A stretch of DNA of 64,000 bases from PALSA-1353 sp050014015 (GCA_050014015.1 JBEKEC010000027.1:1-64000); one strand, 5' to 3'. Positions 50,371-60,213 are shown, numbered from the stretch's first letter. Notes: generated by a model not told the origin, from the letters alone. Program-made: numbers and translations.

Positions 50371-52059
50371 CTATCGTCCTGCTCTGGTCCTGAGTCGATC
50401 CAAGTCGTAGACCAAAAGGCAATGCCCGATAACTTGATCCGGTGGTAACGTACGCAGGCGGGCAAAACGGTCTGATGGATCGTATTGGCCCGTCAGTTCC
50501 ACCGGGCTGAGGATCAGCAGGCCGTGGTCTGGAGCAAGTCCAACGACCGGATCAGCGCATCCTTCCGGGCGGGCGATCCAACTGCCGCTAATCACCAGAT
50601 ACTCCGTCAATCTGGGGCCGATCTGCGCGAAAAGGTCCTGATCCGTTGGTCCGAAATAGGCCAGGTAGATCGATCGGCCATCGGCCGGCTGGGTTTCGAT
50701 CCATCGGCGGACTTGCTTGATCCCCTGGCCCCAGTCCACATTGCTGTCGCTGATGTCAAGATACGCCGCTTGGCGCGGAAAATTGACGTAGCTCAAATAA
50801 TCCGGCGTCCAGGCGACAACGTCGATCGCGCCGCCGGCGATGGCCAACCACGCGGCGAGCCGGCGAATCCGCCCCGGCTCGGCGAGGACGCGCGAGCAAA
50901 GCATCAGCAGAAAGATTTCGGCCGGCAGGAAATGGCGGAATCCAACGTCGATGTACTGAAGCATCGTCGCGGCCGTCCACGCCACGGCGCAAACCGCCAG
51001 CGGGGTTTCCTCGTAGCGCGGTTTGATTCGCCACGCCGACGCCAGCGCCAACGCCGCGACAATTCCCATCCCGATGGGAACCTTGTACATGGCAACCACC
51101 GGGAAGTAGTACCACCATCCGAACAGGGAAGTTTTCCCCAACAGATATCCCGTCTGGCCCGCTCGCTCCTGGAGGATCGGGTCCCAGACGGACTCCACGT
51201 AAAGTCCCGCGGGAATGCCGCCGCGAAACGGCCCACTGCGGAAGATGGCGCGATCGCTCAACTTGAACGGCGCGCTGACGTCTCCCAGCAGCAAAACCCA
51301 GATGAACACCGGCACCAGGGCGCAAGCAAGCAAAAAGGACCTGATTTTGCGCGGCAAATCCGCGCGGTCGCGCAGCCGCCAATGGACCATCGCCAGGACG
51401 ACGGCAACCGCCGGCAGCACGATGCCGTTGGGCTTGAGAAGCATCGCCACGGCCACGGCTGCCGCAGCTTCAACCTGCCGGAGACCCGTCGGCGCCGTGA
51501 CGAATCGCCAAACCGCCCAGGCCCCAATCACGATTCCCTCGACGGCAAGCCCGTCGGGCGTCGGCAGCGGCACGAGGGCGGCAAGCGTCGGCTCGGTGAG
51601 CACCATCGCCAGCGCCAGCCACGCGGATGCCGCGCAATAAACCGATCTCACCCACACAAAAATCACCGCCACGCCAGGCAAAAATAACAGCGACTTCCAG
51701 ATCGCCGTCTCAATACGCACGGGGTCCGGCATGACGTAGCAAAACTTCGCCGGTGGCGGGAAACCGTGCGACCAGGCGCTGGCGTGGAGCGGGTCCGACA
51801 GGTGCTGTCCATTGAGCCAGGCCGGGACCGCCAGCAGCGCCTCCCCCAGGGGAGGATCGTTAAGCCGAATCCCGCGTAGGCCTTTCCAGTCTCCGCGCAA
51901 GAAAAGCAGCCCGCGATAGAGATGATAATTCTCATCGATGTTTGGGCCGTGGTAGTGAGCGATGAGGATTCCCCTAAAGATCAGCACCGCCGCCGCGATC
52001 AGCGTGGCCATCGCTAGGGGGCGATCCCAACCGCCGTGCTTCGCCGGGTCCCTCGTCAT
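50371..52059 (-). CDS. GT-C-type membrane glycosyltransferase-like protein
   Basis: The product is 562 aa from ATG 52059, 17 bases after the asnB stop. It has ten or so membrane segments. The first periplasmic loop has NIDENYHLYRGLLFLRGDWK, where GT39-like enzymes hold the catalytic acid (DE). A later loop has DSNVDWGQGIKQVRRWIETQ, a motif I know from planctomycete membrane glycosyltransferases. It likely transfers sugars from lipid-linked donors at the outer face of the inner membrane. It is last in an operon with asnB and the gene at 53961. Confidence 0.7.
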   Translation of the reverse strand: MTRDPAKHGGWDRPLAMATLIAAAVLIFRGILIAHYHGPNIDENYHLYRGLLFLRGDWKGLRGIRLNDPPLGEALLAVPAWLNGQHLSDPLHASAWSHGFPPPAKFCYVMPDPVRIETAIWKSLLFLPGVAVIFVWVRSVYCAASAWLALAMVLTEPTLAALVPLPTPDGLAVEGIVIGAWAVWRFVTAPTGLRQVEAAAAVAVAMLLKPNGIVLPAVAVVLAMVHWRLRDRADLPRKIRSFLLACALVPVFIWVLLLGDVSAPFKLSDRAIFRSGPFRGGIPAGLYVESVWDPILQERAGQTGYLLGKTSLFGWWYYFPVVAMYKVPIGMGIVAALALASAWRIKPRYEETPLAVCAVAWTAATMLQYIDVGFRHFLPAEIFLLMLCSRVLAEPGRIRRLAAWLAIAGGAIDVVAWTPDYLSYVNFPRQAAYLDISDSNVDWGQGIKQVRRWIETQPADGRSIYLAYFGPTDQDLFAQIGPRLTEYLVISGSWIARPEGCADPVVGLAPDHGLLILSPVELTGQYDPSDRFARLRTLPPDQVIGHCLLVYDLDRLRTRAGR

Positions 52060-52076
52060 GCCGAGAGGATACCAGA

Positions 52077-53945
52077 TCAGCCGCCGCCGGCCCGCTCTTT
52101 CCACCACAACTCCAACATGACCAGGGCGTAGAGCCGCTGCGAATGATCCATCCGGCCGCAGCAGTGTTCGTCGATCATTCTGCGCAGGACCGATCCTTGG
52201 AAGTTTCGCGTCGCGAAGGAATCGCCGGCGCCGAGCAAATCCTCCATCATCGGTCGCAGGGATTCGCGCAGCCAATCGCCGATTGGAACCGCGAATCCCA
52301 TTTTCCGGCGGCGAAAGACGGACCTGGGCAAATCCCCTGCGAACGCCTCGCGCAACAACCGTTTGGGTCCGCCCCGCAGCAGCTGCGCGGTGGAAAGTCC
52401 GGCCGCTATTCGAACGAGCTCATGATCCATGAACGGCGAGCGTACCTCCAGGGCGTGCAGCATGGACGCCCGGTCCAACTTGGTCAGCAAATCCCCGGGT
52501 AGATAGGTCACGCGATCCGTCGCCAGCGCCGCCTGCACCAGATCGCGCCCGTCCTGAAGAAGCGCGTAGGCCTCGGCCACCACCTGCCGCTGCCGGGGCA
52601 ATGCCGTTGGATAAAGCGCCTGTAGCGAATCGGCATCGAACAACCCGACATAAGCCGCGTATCGCTGCGCCGCCGGCAAACCCAGCCCCGCCAGGAATCG
52701 CCGCACCTTATCGATGGAAGATTTTGGATGCCCGCCCGGCAGCGCCGCCGCCATCCGGCGCAAAACGCCGGGCATTTTCTGCCCGACCCGTCCCAGCCGC
52801 ATCGCTCGATAGCGGTCGTAACCGCCGAACAGCTCGTCTCCCCCATCCCCGCTCAGCGCCACCTTCACGTGCCGGCGCGTTTCGCGGGAGAGATAATGCG
52901 TCGGCAACGCCGATGAATCCCCGAACGGTTCGCCAAACACCTTGGCCAACTTCGGCAAATCCTCGGCCGCTTCCACGCGAACCGTGAATTGCCGATGCTC
53001 CGTTCCCAGACTTGCCGCCACCTCGGCGGCGTAGCGCGTCTCGTCGTAACGCGGATCGTCAAACCCGATGGAAAAGGTCAGGACCGGCTGGTCCGGCGCG
53101 ACCATTTTCATTGCCGCGGCGATCACGCTGCTGTCGAATCCGCCGGAAAGAAAACACCCCACCGGCACGTCCGCCACGAGTTGCCTCCGCACCGCCTTCA
53201 GGACCGCCGATTTCACTTGCTCCGCGCCGGCCGGGGCGGTTTTCTGAATTTCGTTGGGATCGAAATAGCGGCGCAATTCCGCCGGCCCCTGCGCCCCGCA
53301 GCGCATCCAGCATCCCGGCGCCAACTTGCCCACGCCCCGATAAATCGTCGCCGGCGCCGCGACGTAGCCGGTTTGCAGATATTCCCAAACCGAAGCGGGA
53401 TCGATTTCCCAGTCGATCCACGGAAGGGCGCGCAGCGCCGGCAACTCGCTGGCAAACGCCAATCCCCGCCCCGCCAGCATCGCCACGTACAACGGCTTCT
53501 GGCCCATCCGGTCCCGCGCCAGGAAGATCTCGCCGCTGAGCGGCTCCCAGATCGCCAGCGCGAACATGCCGTTGAATTTCTCCAGGCACTTCTCGCCCCA
53601 GGCGTCGAAGGCGCGAAGGATCACTTCGCTGTCCCCGCTGGTTTTCCAATGATATTCCGGGCAAATCCCGTCGAGTTCCGCCCGCAGCTCGCGGAAGTTG
53701 TAGATTTCCCCGTTGAAGACGAGCCAGCGCTGGCCATCGGTCATCGGCTGCATGGCCCGGTGATCGAGGTCGAGAACCGCCAGCCGCGCAAACGCCAGCC
53801 CACATTGCGGACCCTGGCCTGCGCTGATCCAGATATCCTGACCATCCGGCCCCCGATGCGCGATGGCCTGGCCCATCTGTTCGAGCGTCTGCCGCTCGAT
53901 TCGATGCCGCTCGTCCCAAGCCACCACGCCCGCGATCCCGCACAT
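52077..53945 (-). CDS. asnB: Asparagine synthase (glutamine-hydrolysing)
   Basis: The product is 622 aa. ATG 53945 leaves the catalytic Cys2 (MCGIAGVV) at the N-terminus, as required. The glutaminase domain has IAHRGPDGQDIW and FNGEIYNFRELRAEL; the synthase domain has the ATP-binding SGGFDSSVIAA loop (about 266-276) and SGDGGDELFGGYDRYRA. Known AsnB enzymes make asparagine, but members in glycan clusters amidate sugars or act on exopolysaccharide precursors. The two flanking membrane genes suggest such a role here. Confidence 0.88.
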   Translation of the reverse strand: MCGIAGVVAWDERHRIERQTLEQMGQAIAHRGPDGQDIWISAGQGPQCGLAFARLAVLDLDHRAMQPMTDGQRWLVFNGEIYNFRELRAELDGICPEYHWKTSGDSEVILRAFDAWGEKCLEKFNGMFALAIWEPLSGEIFLARDRMGQKPLYVAMLAGRGLAFASELPALRALPWIDWEIDPASVWEYLQTGYVAAPATIYRGVGKLAPGCWMRCGAQGPAELRRYFDPNEIQKTAPAGAEQVKSAVLKAVRRQLVADVPVGCFLSGGFDSSVIAAAMKMVAPDQPVLTFSIGFDDPRYDETRYAAEVAASLGTEHRQFTVRVEAAEDLPKLAKVFGEPFGDSSALPTHYLSRETRRHVKVALSGDGGDELFGGYDRYRAMRLGRVGQKMPGVLRRMAAALPGGHPKSSIDKVRRFLAGLGLPAAQRYAAYVGLFDADSLQALYPTALPRQRQVVAEAYALLQDGRDLVQAALATDRVTYLPGDLLTKLDRASMLHALEVRSPFMDHELVRIAAGLSTAQLLRGGPKRLLREAFAGDLPRSVFRRRKMGFAVPIGDWLRESLRPMMEDLLGAGDSFATRNFQGSVLRRMIDEHCCGRMDHSQRLYALVMLELWWKERAGGG

Positions 53946-53960
53946 GGAGAGAATCCTACG

Positions 53961-55811
53961 CTAATCAGAAGGCGGCCGCATCGCTGCCGAGGATCGCGCG
54001 CCCAGCGCCGGGTCGAACTCCCACAACTCGATCGGATGGCTCCCCGTCGGAAATCTCCCCGCATGCCGATAATTCGAGACGATCCAGGACGATAATTGCA
54101 GACCGTAATCGCGACCGAACGTGCGTGCGCCAAAAGCGGTCTCCTGCGCCTCCATGATGAGAATGTAATCGGGCGGATTCCGATCAAATGCCCGGACGAC
54201 GTTTTTTTCGCCAAACATCGCCAGGGTCATCGGGTTCAATTCGGTGAAAGGGACGGAACTTGGCCTGCCGGCCGCGTAATTGATCCCCGCCGCGTCGGGA
54301 ATGACGGCGGCTGTCGCTGAGGTGGTGGACAACCATTTGATTGCGTCGACGGACGCGGAGTCGAATGGCCGGCTCCACGCGATTCCACCGAGGGCAAGGG
54401 GAATGGCCATCGTGCGTTCCCGGAGATTTTCCCGTGTCAGGACCAAGTTCTCGGAAACGAACGCGGCCAGGAGACCCAGCGCGCCCAGGCGGACGATCGC
54501 CACCGATCCGCACATTCGCCCAGTCCATGCCGGCAGCCAGTGAATGAACGCGACGATGATCAGCATGGCGCAGGGTGCGCACAGGACGAATCCATAGTGG
54601 TACATTCGCACAGCCAGAAATATCTTCGCCAGAAGAATCAGGGAGAGGATCGACAGCGTCCACTGGACGATTGCTTCCGATTGACCTTGTCCATCCGCGC
54701 GGGCCTTGGCCATTCGCCGGGCCGAAACAACGATGGCAAATGCGGCGAAAAGCGGGAAGCCGCGCGCCGCATCGGGCCAGAAGGAATCAAACTGCTTTCC
54801 CGCCTCCGTCACAAGAAAGAAGGATGCCGACCCGAGAAGGACGCCGACCGCGGCCGTCGCCCATCGGTTTTGTTTCAGCAGCTTGTTTCCGAGGATGGCA
54901 ATAGAAGCCAGAACCGCGGCGGAGACAACATAGAACCCGGCGTATTGAAACATCAATATGAGATTCCGAAGCGGTTGGTCGGTGCCGAGATCGCCCTTAT
55001 AAAATGGCGTTGAGACGACGAAGGGTTTGCCGACGAATTGCCAGCCGCCGAGGACGCCGCTCAGCGCCGCGTGGAACGGCATTTGTAATGCGTAAAAGAG
55101 GAGAAAGCCCAGCGGTGGAACCAGCATGCCAACGGTTGCACAAATCAGGACGCGAGCGATGCGTTTGCCGGGCGTGATGCAAAGGACGGCGAGGAGGCCC
55201 AGAAAATACGTGGTGGCGCAGCCGAGGAATATTTCCGGCTTGGTGAGGAATGCGGCTCCGGTCAGAATTCCGCCGAGAACCGCGGCACTGGTTGAACGAC
55301 GCCGCTGAAAACGATGGAGGCATGCGACCGCGCCCATAGTCAGCGCAAACCCGTGGGTGATCTGATGCGCATAGGGAGTAAGGAAGTTGTAATTGGTGAT
55401 TTTCGTCGGTGAATTCAAGGCGAAAACGCAGAGGAAAAAGATCGTGGCCGTCAGCGCGGTGAGCGTTCCGGAGATCACGCGCAGAAGCCAATAGAGCAAT
55501 CCCGTTGTGAGAATCAAAATGATCAGATTGGCGCCGAGGATCGCGTTGAGTTGGGGACCGGCCACGCGCATGACCAAGGCGTTTATATTTGGAGACAGCG
55601 GTCCGTAGATGCAGGCGATGTCGCGAAAGAGCAGTTTGCCCTGGGACACCTGCCAGGCGGCGTACTGATCGTTGCCAAAGTCGAGCAGTATTTCGCCCGT
55701 TTTTCCCCAGATCGAGCAACACAAAAAAATGCCGACGGCCGAGATGAGGATCGGCGGAAACCATCTCTTCCAAGAAGGTTCCCGCCACGTCCTTGGCGAT
55801 TTCGCGATCAC
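53961..55811 (-). CDS. Multi-pass membrane protein, glycosyltransferase-like
   Basis: The product is 616 aa from GTG 55811, which overlaps the DciA-like TGA as GTGA; GTG 55859 is an alternative. It has about 11 membrane segments in the N-terminal 490 residues. The first loop has DFGNDQYAAWQVSQGKLLFR, the place of the DxD-like acids in GT-C enzymes, followed by GPLSPNINALVMR. The C-terminal 130 residues form a soluble domain. I cannot name the substrate. It heads the asnB glycan operon, coupled to the DNA-replication genes dnaN and the DUF721 gene. Confidence 0.65.
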   Translation of the reverse strand: MIAKSPRTWREPSWKRWFPPILISAVGIFLCCSIWGKTGEILLDFGNDQYAAWQVSQGKLLFRDIACIYGPLSPNINALVMRVAGPQLNAILGANLIILILTTGLLYWLLRVISGTLTALTATIFFLCVFALNSPTKITNYNFLTPYAHQITHGFALTMGAVACLHRFQRRRSTSAAVLGGILTGAAFLTKPEIFLGCATTYFLGLLAVLCITPGKRIARVLICATVGMLVPPLGFLLFYALQMPFHAALSGVLGGWQFVGKPFVVSTPFYKGDLGTDQPLRNLILMFQYAGFYVVSAAVLASIAILGNKLLKQNRWATAAVGVLLGSASFFLVTEAGKQFDSFWPDAARGFPLFAAFAIVVSARRMAKARADGQGQSEAIVQWTLSILSLILLAKIFLAVRMYHYGFVLCAPCAMLIIVAFIHWLPAWTGRMCGSVAIVRLGALGLLAAFVSENLVLTRENLRERTMAIPLALGGIAWSRPFDSASVDAIKWLSTTSATAAVIPDAAGINYAAGRPSSVPFTELNPMTLAMFGEKNVVRAFDRNPPDYILIMEAQETAFGARTFGRDYGLQLSSWIVSNYRHAGRFPTGSHPIELWEFDPALGARSSAAMRPPSD

Positions 55812-56212
55812 CGCTGAAACCGGATCTTTCGGTCGTTGGACGATTCCCCTTCGTACCACCTTCCCGGCCTCAGCGTGATCTTCCGCAATCCCGCGCTCTT
55901 GCAGGCGAACAGCAATTGCTCTTCCAGGCCGGCCAGCAAAAGCTGTTTCAATTCGTAGAGATGCGATGAACTGTCAACCATCACCGTCAGCGTTCCGCGG
56001 ACGAAGCACTCCAAGGCGCAATGTTCGCTCAGGATTAGCGGGACCAAAGTGCTCCAGCACTCGGCGACTTTCACAAGCTTGGTCTGCCGCTTGGCGACCG
56101 ACCTCTTGAAAAAGTCGATCATTTCCGGCCCCAGCGCGATCGCAACCGGATCGACCTGCGATTTGTGGCGATGCATTCGCCTGAGCTCGTCAACGGCGTT
56201 GGACTTGTTCAT
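55808..56212 (-). CDS. DUF721/DciA-like protein
   Basis: The product is 134 aa. VKVAECWSTLVPLILSEHC, ECFVRGTLTVMVDSSSHLYEL and KQLLLAGLEEQLL follow the DUF721 pattern of DciA, the ancestral loader of DnaB helicase. Its location, 6 bases after dnaN, matches the known tendency of such genes to sit near dnaA-dnaN-recF. It would act in replication initiation. The next gene overlaps as GTGA. Confidence 0.78.
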   Translation of the reverse strand: MNKSNAVDELRRMHRHKSQVDPVAIALGPEMIDFFKRSVAKRQTKLVKVAECWSTLVPLILSEHCALECFVRGTLTVMVDSSSHLYELKQLLLAGLEEQLLFACKSAGLRKITLRPGRWYEGESSNDRKIRFQR

Positions 56213-56218
56213 GGAAGG

Positions 56219-57325
56219 TCATTGCAGGTTCACGGGCATGATGACGTAGAGAAAATTCGCGCCGGCCTTCAGCAGCCCCGGCCGATTTGGGGCGGTCATT
56301 TCCAGACTCACTTCATCCATGTTCACCACGCGCAGCGCGTCAACCAGGAAAACCGGGTTGAACCCGATCTCGATGTCCGCCCCCTCGAATTTGCAGGGGA
56401 AATTGATCGTCGCCTCGCCGCTCTCCGGCGAGCGGCTGGTGAGGACCAGGCCCTTCTTGTTGAACGCCAGCCGCACGCCGCGGCTCTCCTCCGTCGTTAA
56501 CAGCGCCGCGCGCTGAATCGCGCTCCGGAAATCCTGCGTCGAGGCGAACATCTTTTTGTCCGTGTCTTTCGGAATCACGTCGTCGTACGGCGGGAACTGG
56601 CCTTCGACGAGATTGCTGGTCAGCGTCGCGCTGGAAGTGTGGAAAATGACTTGGTTTTCCCGAATCTGAACGCCCACTAGTTCTTCCGGATCGACGATCA
56701 GCTTTTCGATGAGCTGAAGCGCCTTGGTCGGGATGATGGCTTTCTTGCCGTCCTTGTCGAGCTTGTCGCCTGGGGCCAGATCGCCCTTGGCCATCGCCAG
56801 TCTGCGGCCGTCGGTTGAAACCAGCGAAATCTTCTTGGCCTTCACGACCACCAGCACCCCGTTGAACGCATAGCGCGTGCTTTCCTTGGCCGCGGCGAAA
56901 AGCGTTTGGCCGATGAGTTGCTTGAGCGCTCCGCCGGCAATTTGCAAGTCCGGTTCGCCTTCAAAATCGGGGATTGGAGGAAAGTCGGTCGTTTTCTGCG
57001 TGAAGATTTTGAAATGCGAATCCTGCCCGCGAATGTGGGCCGTATCGCCGGTGACTTCGATGGACAGCGTATCGTCGATGGACTCGCGCACGATGTCGCG
57101 GAGTTTGTCCGCCGGCACCAGCGTTTCACCTGGCTGCTCGATCTGCACCTGTTCGTCGCGGTAACGAATCGCGACTTCCAGATCGGTCGCCGCCACGGTC
57201 AGGGCATTGTTCTCGACCGAGAGTTTCAGGCATTGCAGCACCGGCTTGGGCGTGCGTGCGGCCACAACGTTGCCGGTCAGGTTTAGCGCATCCAGAAGCG
57301 CTCCGCGATTACAGATCGCTTTCAT
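56219..57325 (-). CDS. dnaN: DNA polymerase III sliding clamp (beta)
   Basis: The product is 368 aa, standard length, from ATG 57325, with AAAGG eight bases upstream. Three clamp domains are visible, with NVVAARTPKPVLQCLKLS at the start, KESTRYAFNGVLVVV and RRLAMAKGDL in the middle, and the end NRPGLLKAGANFLYVIMPVNL (where clamps end in PMRL). The ring slides on DNA and holds polymerase and repair proteins. dnaA and recF are not adjacent in the window. Upstream is a noncoding region with DnaA-box-like sites. Confidence 0.95.
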   Translation of the reverse strand: MKAICNRGALLDALNLTGNVVAARTPKPVLQCLKLSVENNALTVAATDLEVAIRYRDEQVQIEQPGETLVPADKLRDIVRESIDDTLSIEVTGDTAHIRGQDSHFKIFTQKTTDFPPIPDFEGEPDLQIAGGALKQLIGQTLFAAAKESTRYAFNGVLVVVKAKKISLVSTDGRRLAMAKGDLAPGDKLDKDGKKAIIPTKALQLIEKLIVDPEELVGVQIRENQVIFHTSSATLTSNLVEGQFPPYDDVIPKDTDKKMFASTQDFRSAIQRAALLTTEESRGVRLAFNKKGLVLTSRSPESGEATINFPCKFEGADIEIGFNPVFLVDALRVVNMDEVSLEMTAPNRPGLLKAGANFLYVIMPVNLQ

Positions 57326-57771
57326 GAGCAGGACCTTTCTTCACTCAACAGGGGAAGAGAGTCTATCCCATCCCGTCCTCAGGGCAATTCGCAAACCACT
57401 CCAATTTGGAGGGCTACGGAGTGTAACGCTATCCCTTATATAATGGAACTTCAATCAAAAGTAGCCGTAGTAATGGTGACCGTCACATTGTGGATAAATT
57501 CCGCCGTTTGCATATAAGCGCCTTTGAAATATGGAGATGACATTCTTATTATGGGACTCAGCCGGTGGATAAGGTGTTGGCCTTTCCGTGCGTTGGCTCT
57601 CGTGAAATCAGTCTTTTGACGACAGGAGTTGGTCCGTGGTCCAGGCGTTTGTGAACACATGAGACTTTTCGCATCACCTGCGCGACGGATTGGCGCAGGT
57701 TTTCCACCAGTTATCGGCACCAGCCTGGCGAATGGCCGTCCGGAAGGAAAAAAATTAGGCATAATCATCAC
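57326..57771. other. Noncoding region with DnaA-box-like sites upstream of dnaN
   Basis: This 446-base divergent gap contains one perfect DnaA box, TGTGGATAA (57489-57497), a one-mismatch copy GGTGGATAA (57564-57572) in the same orientation, and weaker TTTTCCACC (57700-57708) and TTATCGGCA (57711-57719). An AT-rich stretch, TTATATAATGG, lies at 57437-57447. It could be an origin of replication or a DnaA-regulated dnaN promoter. dnaA is not seen nearby, so this is a candidate only. Confidence 0.4.
57676..57705. terminator. 8-bp hairpin followed by T-run
   Basis: ACCTGCGC (57676-57683) and GCGCAGGT (57693-57700) form a perfect stem with a nine-base loop and are followed by TTT. On the plus strand this resembles a short terminator, but no plus-strand gene precedes it. 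It may instead be part of the structured origin-like region. Confidence 0.4.
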
Positions 57772-58176
57772 ATGCGACCTTGGCGCTGGCTTATTTATCT
57801 CTGGGCTTTTCCCACCACGATATGGGGCCTTTTGCTCGCGCTCATTGTTTTGCTCAGCGGAGGTCAGGCCCGCATCGTGGACGGGGTCTTGGAAGTCTAC
57901 GGCGGAGCCACGGATTTTTGCCTCCGGCGGTTGGTCGGGTTGATCCTTCGTGGCGGGGCCTCGGCAATGACCCTCGGACACGTCATCCTGGCGCGCGATT
58001 CCGATCTCCTGCTGATCACGCGCGCGCACGAGCGCGTTCACGTCCGCCAATGCGAATGTTGGGGCCCGCTGTTCATCCCCGCTTACCTCGTCGCGTCCCT
58101 TTGGGCCTGGGTGACCGGCCGCCGGCCCTACAAGGACAATTTCTTCGAGCGGCAGGCATTTCAGCTCGCGGGGTGA
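57772..58176 (+). CDS. Small membrane protein with zincin motif HExxH
   Basis: The product is 134 aa. Two N-terminal hydrophobic segments (WLIYLWAFPTTIWGLLLALI and LRRLVGLIL) are followed by LGHVILARDSDLLLITRAHERVHVRQ. HERVH matches the HExxH zinc-protease signature. A further hydrophobic stretch and FFERQAFQL, with a possible third ligand Glu, end the protein. The layout fits a small membrane metallopeptidase-like family. Substrate unknown. The DinG helicase gene begins 15 bases after it. Confidence 0.6.
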   Translation: MRPWRWLIYLWAFPTTIWGLLLALIVLLSGGQARIVDGVLEVYGGATDFCLRRLVGLILRGGASAMTLGHVILARDSDLLLITRAHERVHVRQCECWGPLFIPAYLVASLWAWVTGRRPYKDNFFERQAFQLAG

Positions 58177-58191
58177 TACTCTCAACGACCG

Positions 58192-60213
58192 ATGCCACCC
58201 GCCGCCACCGTTACCAGCATCCTCGGCAAAGACGGCGCGGTCGCGCGTCGCCTGGGCGCCCTGTACGAATTCCGGCCCCAGCAGATCGAGATGGCCACCG
58301 CCGTCACCCAGGCCCTGCAGGATAAACGCCACCTCATGGTCGAGGCCGGGACCGGTGTGGGAAAATCCTTCGCCTATCTCCTGCCTGCCATCGATTACGC
58401 GGTCAAAAATAAAAAGCGCGTCGTCGTCTCCACGAACACCATTTCCCTCCAAGAACAGCTCATCGAAAAAGATATCCCCCTGCTCCGCTCGGTTTATCCC
58501 GATGAATTCACCGCCGTTCTCGTGAAAGGGCGGGGAAATTATCTCTGCCGCCGGCGGCTCGAGCAGGCGCGCGGCCGCCAGGGAATGCTCTTCGATCGAC
58601 CCGAGCAGCTGCGATCGCTTCTGGCCATCGAGCAGTGGTCGCGCCGAACGACCGATGGATCGCTGGCCGATCTGCCGGCGCTGCCCGATCCTTCCGTATG
58701 GGAACGGGCCTGTGCCGAGCACGGCAACTGCCTCGGCAAGAAATGCGATTTCTACAAGGACTGTTTCTGGCAGACGGCCAAGCGGCGCATGGGGACCGGC
58801 AATATCCTCGTCGTCAACCATGCCCTGTTCTTCTCCGACCTGGCGCTGCGGATTTCCGGCGTGAATTACCTGCCCAAATATGACGTGCTCATTCTCGACG
58901 AGGCCCATACCGTCGAGGACGTCGCCGCCAGCCATTTCGGGCTGAACGTCTCGGAATATCGCCTGCGATATCAGTTGCGAACGCTCTACGATCCCAATCG
59001 CGGCAAGGGACTCCTGACCACCCACGGCGCGTACGTCAACAACGCCATCGACACCATCGTCGAAATCCATCAGCGCATGGACAGCTTTTTCGATCGCTGT
59101 ATCGAATGGCAACGCCATCACGGCCGCGACAACGGCCGCATCCATGAGCCGGGGATCGTCCAGAACGATCTCTCCCCGTTGCTGCACGAACTGTCATTGC
59201 GTCTCAAGGCCGTGTTGGCCGGACTCGAAAACCTCGAGGAGATTTCCGAGCTTAACGCCATGGCCGAAAAGGTGAGCATGCTCGGCGAGGAATTGGACGC
59301 GGTCCTTTGCCAGAAGATGCCGGATGCGGTCTATTGGATGGAGCAGGGCAGCCGCACGCGGCGCAACGTCAGCCTGCACGCCGCCCCGGTCAACGTCGGC
59401 CAGGGCCTGCGAACGCATCTTTTCAGCAAGCTGCCGAGCGTCATCATGTGCTCGGCGACGCTGTGTACTAATAAAAAGCAAGAGCCTGGGCAGGATGCCC
59501 AGGGTGCGCCTGATCCCGCGTTCAATTACATAGTCTCCCGGCTCGGCGCCGATAAAGCGACGACACTTGCCCTCGGTTCGCCGTTTGACTACGCCAAACA
59601 GGTGACGCTTTACATTGAATCCGACCTTCCCGAGCCGAACGACACGGCGCGGTTTGCCCCCGCCGCCTGCGGGAAGATCATGGAATATCTCAAGCAAACC
59701 CGCGGCGGGGCGTTCGTGCTGTTCACCAGTTACAGCGCCCTGCTCGACGCCGCCGGCCGGTTGGCCGAGTCGCTGGATCAACTGGGTTATCCCGTGCTGG
59801 TCCAGGGCCGGGAAGCGCCGCGAAAAATCCTCCTGGAGCGCTTCCGTACCACGCCCAACGCCGTGCTCTTCGGGACCACTAGCTTTTGGCAGGGCATCGA
59901 CGTGCGCGGCGACGCCCTGCGCAACGTCATCATCGTCAAGCTCCCCTTCTCCGTCCCCGACGAACCGATCATCGAGGCCCGCCTCGAAGCCATCACCCGC
60001 GCCGGCGGAAACCCATTCATGGAATATTCCGTCCCCGAGGCCATCATCCGCCTGAAGCAGGGTTTCGGCCGGCTCATTCGCAGCAAAACCGACACCGGCA
60101 TCGTCGTCATCCTCGACAGCCGGATCAAAACCAAGCGCTATGGCAAGCGATTCCTCCAGGCGCTACCCGCTTGCAACGTCGTCGTCCGCGACCAAAACCA
60201 CACCCCGGGTTGA
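58192..60213 (+). CDS. dinG: DinG-family ATP-dependent helicase
   Basis: The product is 673 aa. Motifs: Walker A VEAGTGVGKSFAYLLPA (50-66), Fe-S cysteines in YLCRRRLEQ and CAEHGNCLGKKCDFYKDC, Walker B LILDEAHTVEDVAA, and motif VI-like LKQGFGRLIRSKTDTGIVV with Arg fingers. The fold matches XPD/DinG, a 5'-3' helicase with a [4Fe-4S] cluster that clears D-loops and R-loops. A Lys/Glu/Gln/Gly/Asp insert follows the LCTNKKQEPGQDAQGAPDP stretch, which is not typical. It is likely cotranscribed with the small zincin-like gene. Confidence 0.88.
   Translation: MPPAATVTSILGKDGAVARRLGALYEFRPQQIEMATAVTQALQDKRHLMVEAGTGVGKSFAYLLPAIDYAVKNKKRVVVSTNTISLQEQLIEKDIPLLRSVYPDEFTAVLVKGRGNYLCRRRLEQARGRQGMLFDRPEQLRSLLAIEQWSRRTTDGSLADLPALPDPSVWERACAEHGNCLGKKCDFYKDCFWQTAKRRMGTGNILVVNHALFFSDLALRISGVNYLPKYDVLILDEAHTVEDVAASHFGLNVSEYRLRYQLRTLYDPNRGKGLLTTHGAYVNNAIDTIVEIHQRMDSFFDRCIEWQRHHGRDNGRIHEPGIVQNDLSPLLHELSLRLKAVLAGLENLEEISELNAMAEKVSMLGEELDAVLCQKMPDAVYWMEQGSRTRRNVSLHAAPVNVGQGLRTHLFSKLPSVIMCSATLCTNKKQEPGQDAQGAPDPAFNYIVSRLGADKATTLALGSPFDYAKQVTLYIESDLPEPNDTARFAPAACGKIMEYLKQTRGGAFVLFTSYSALLDAAGRLAESLDQLGYPVLVQGREAPRKILLERFRTTPNAVLFGTTSFWQGIDVRGDALRNVIIVKLPFSVPDEPIIEARLEAITRAGGNPFMEYSVPEAIIRLKQGFGRLIRSKTDTGIVVILDSRIKTKRYGKRFLQALPACNVVVRDQNHTPG

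Noticed and set aside
57451..59187. 578-codon minus-strand frame opposite the DinG-like gene and the origin-like gap
   Set aside because: It overlaps the DinG and zincin-like genes, both supported by motifs, and shows no family pattern.
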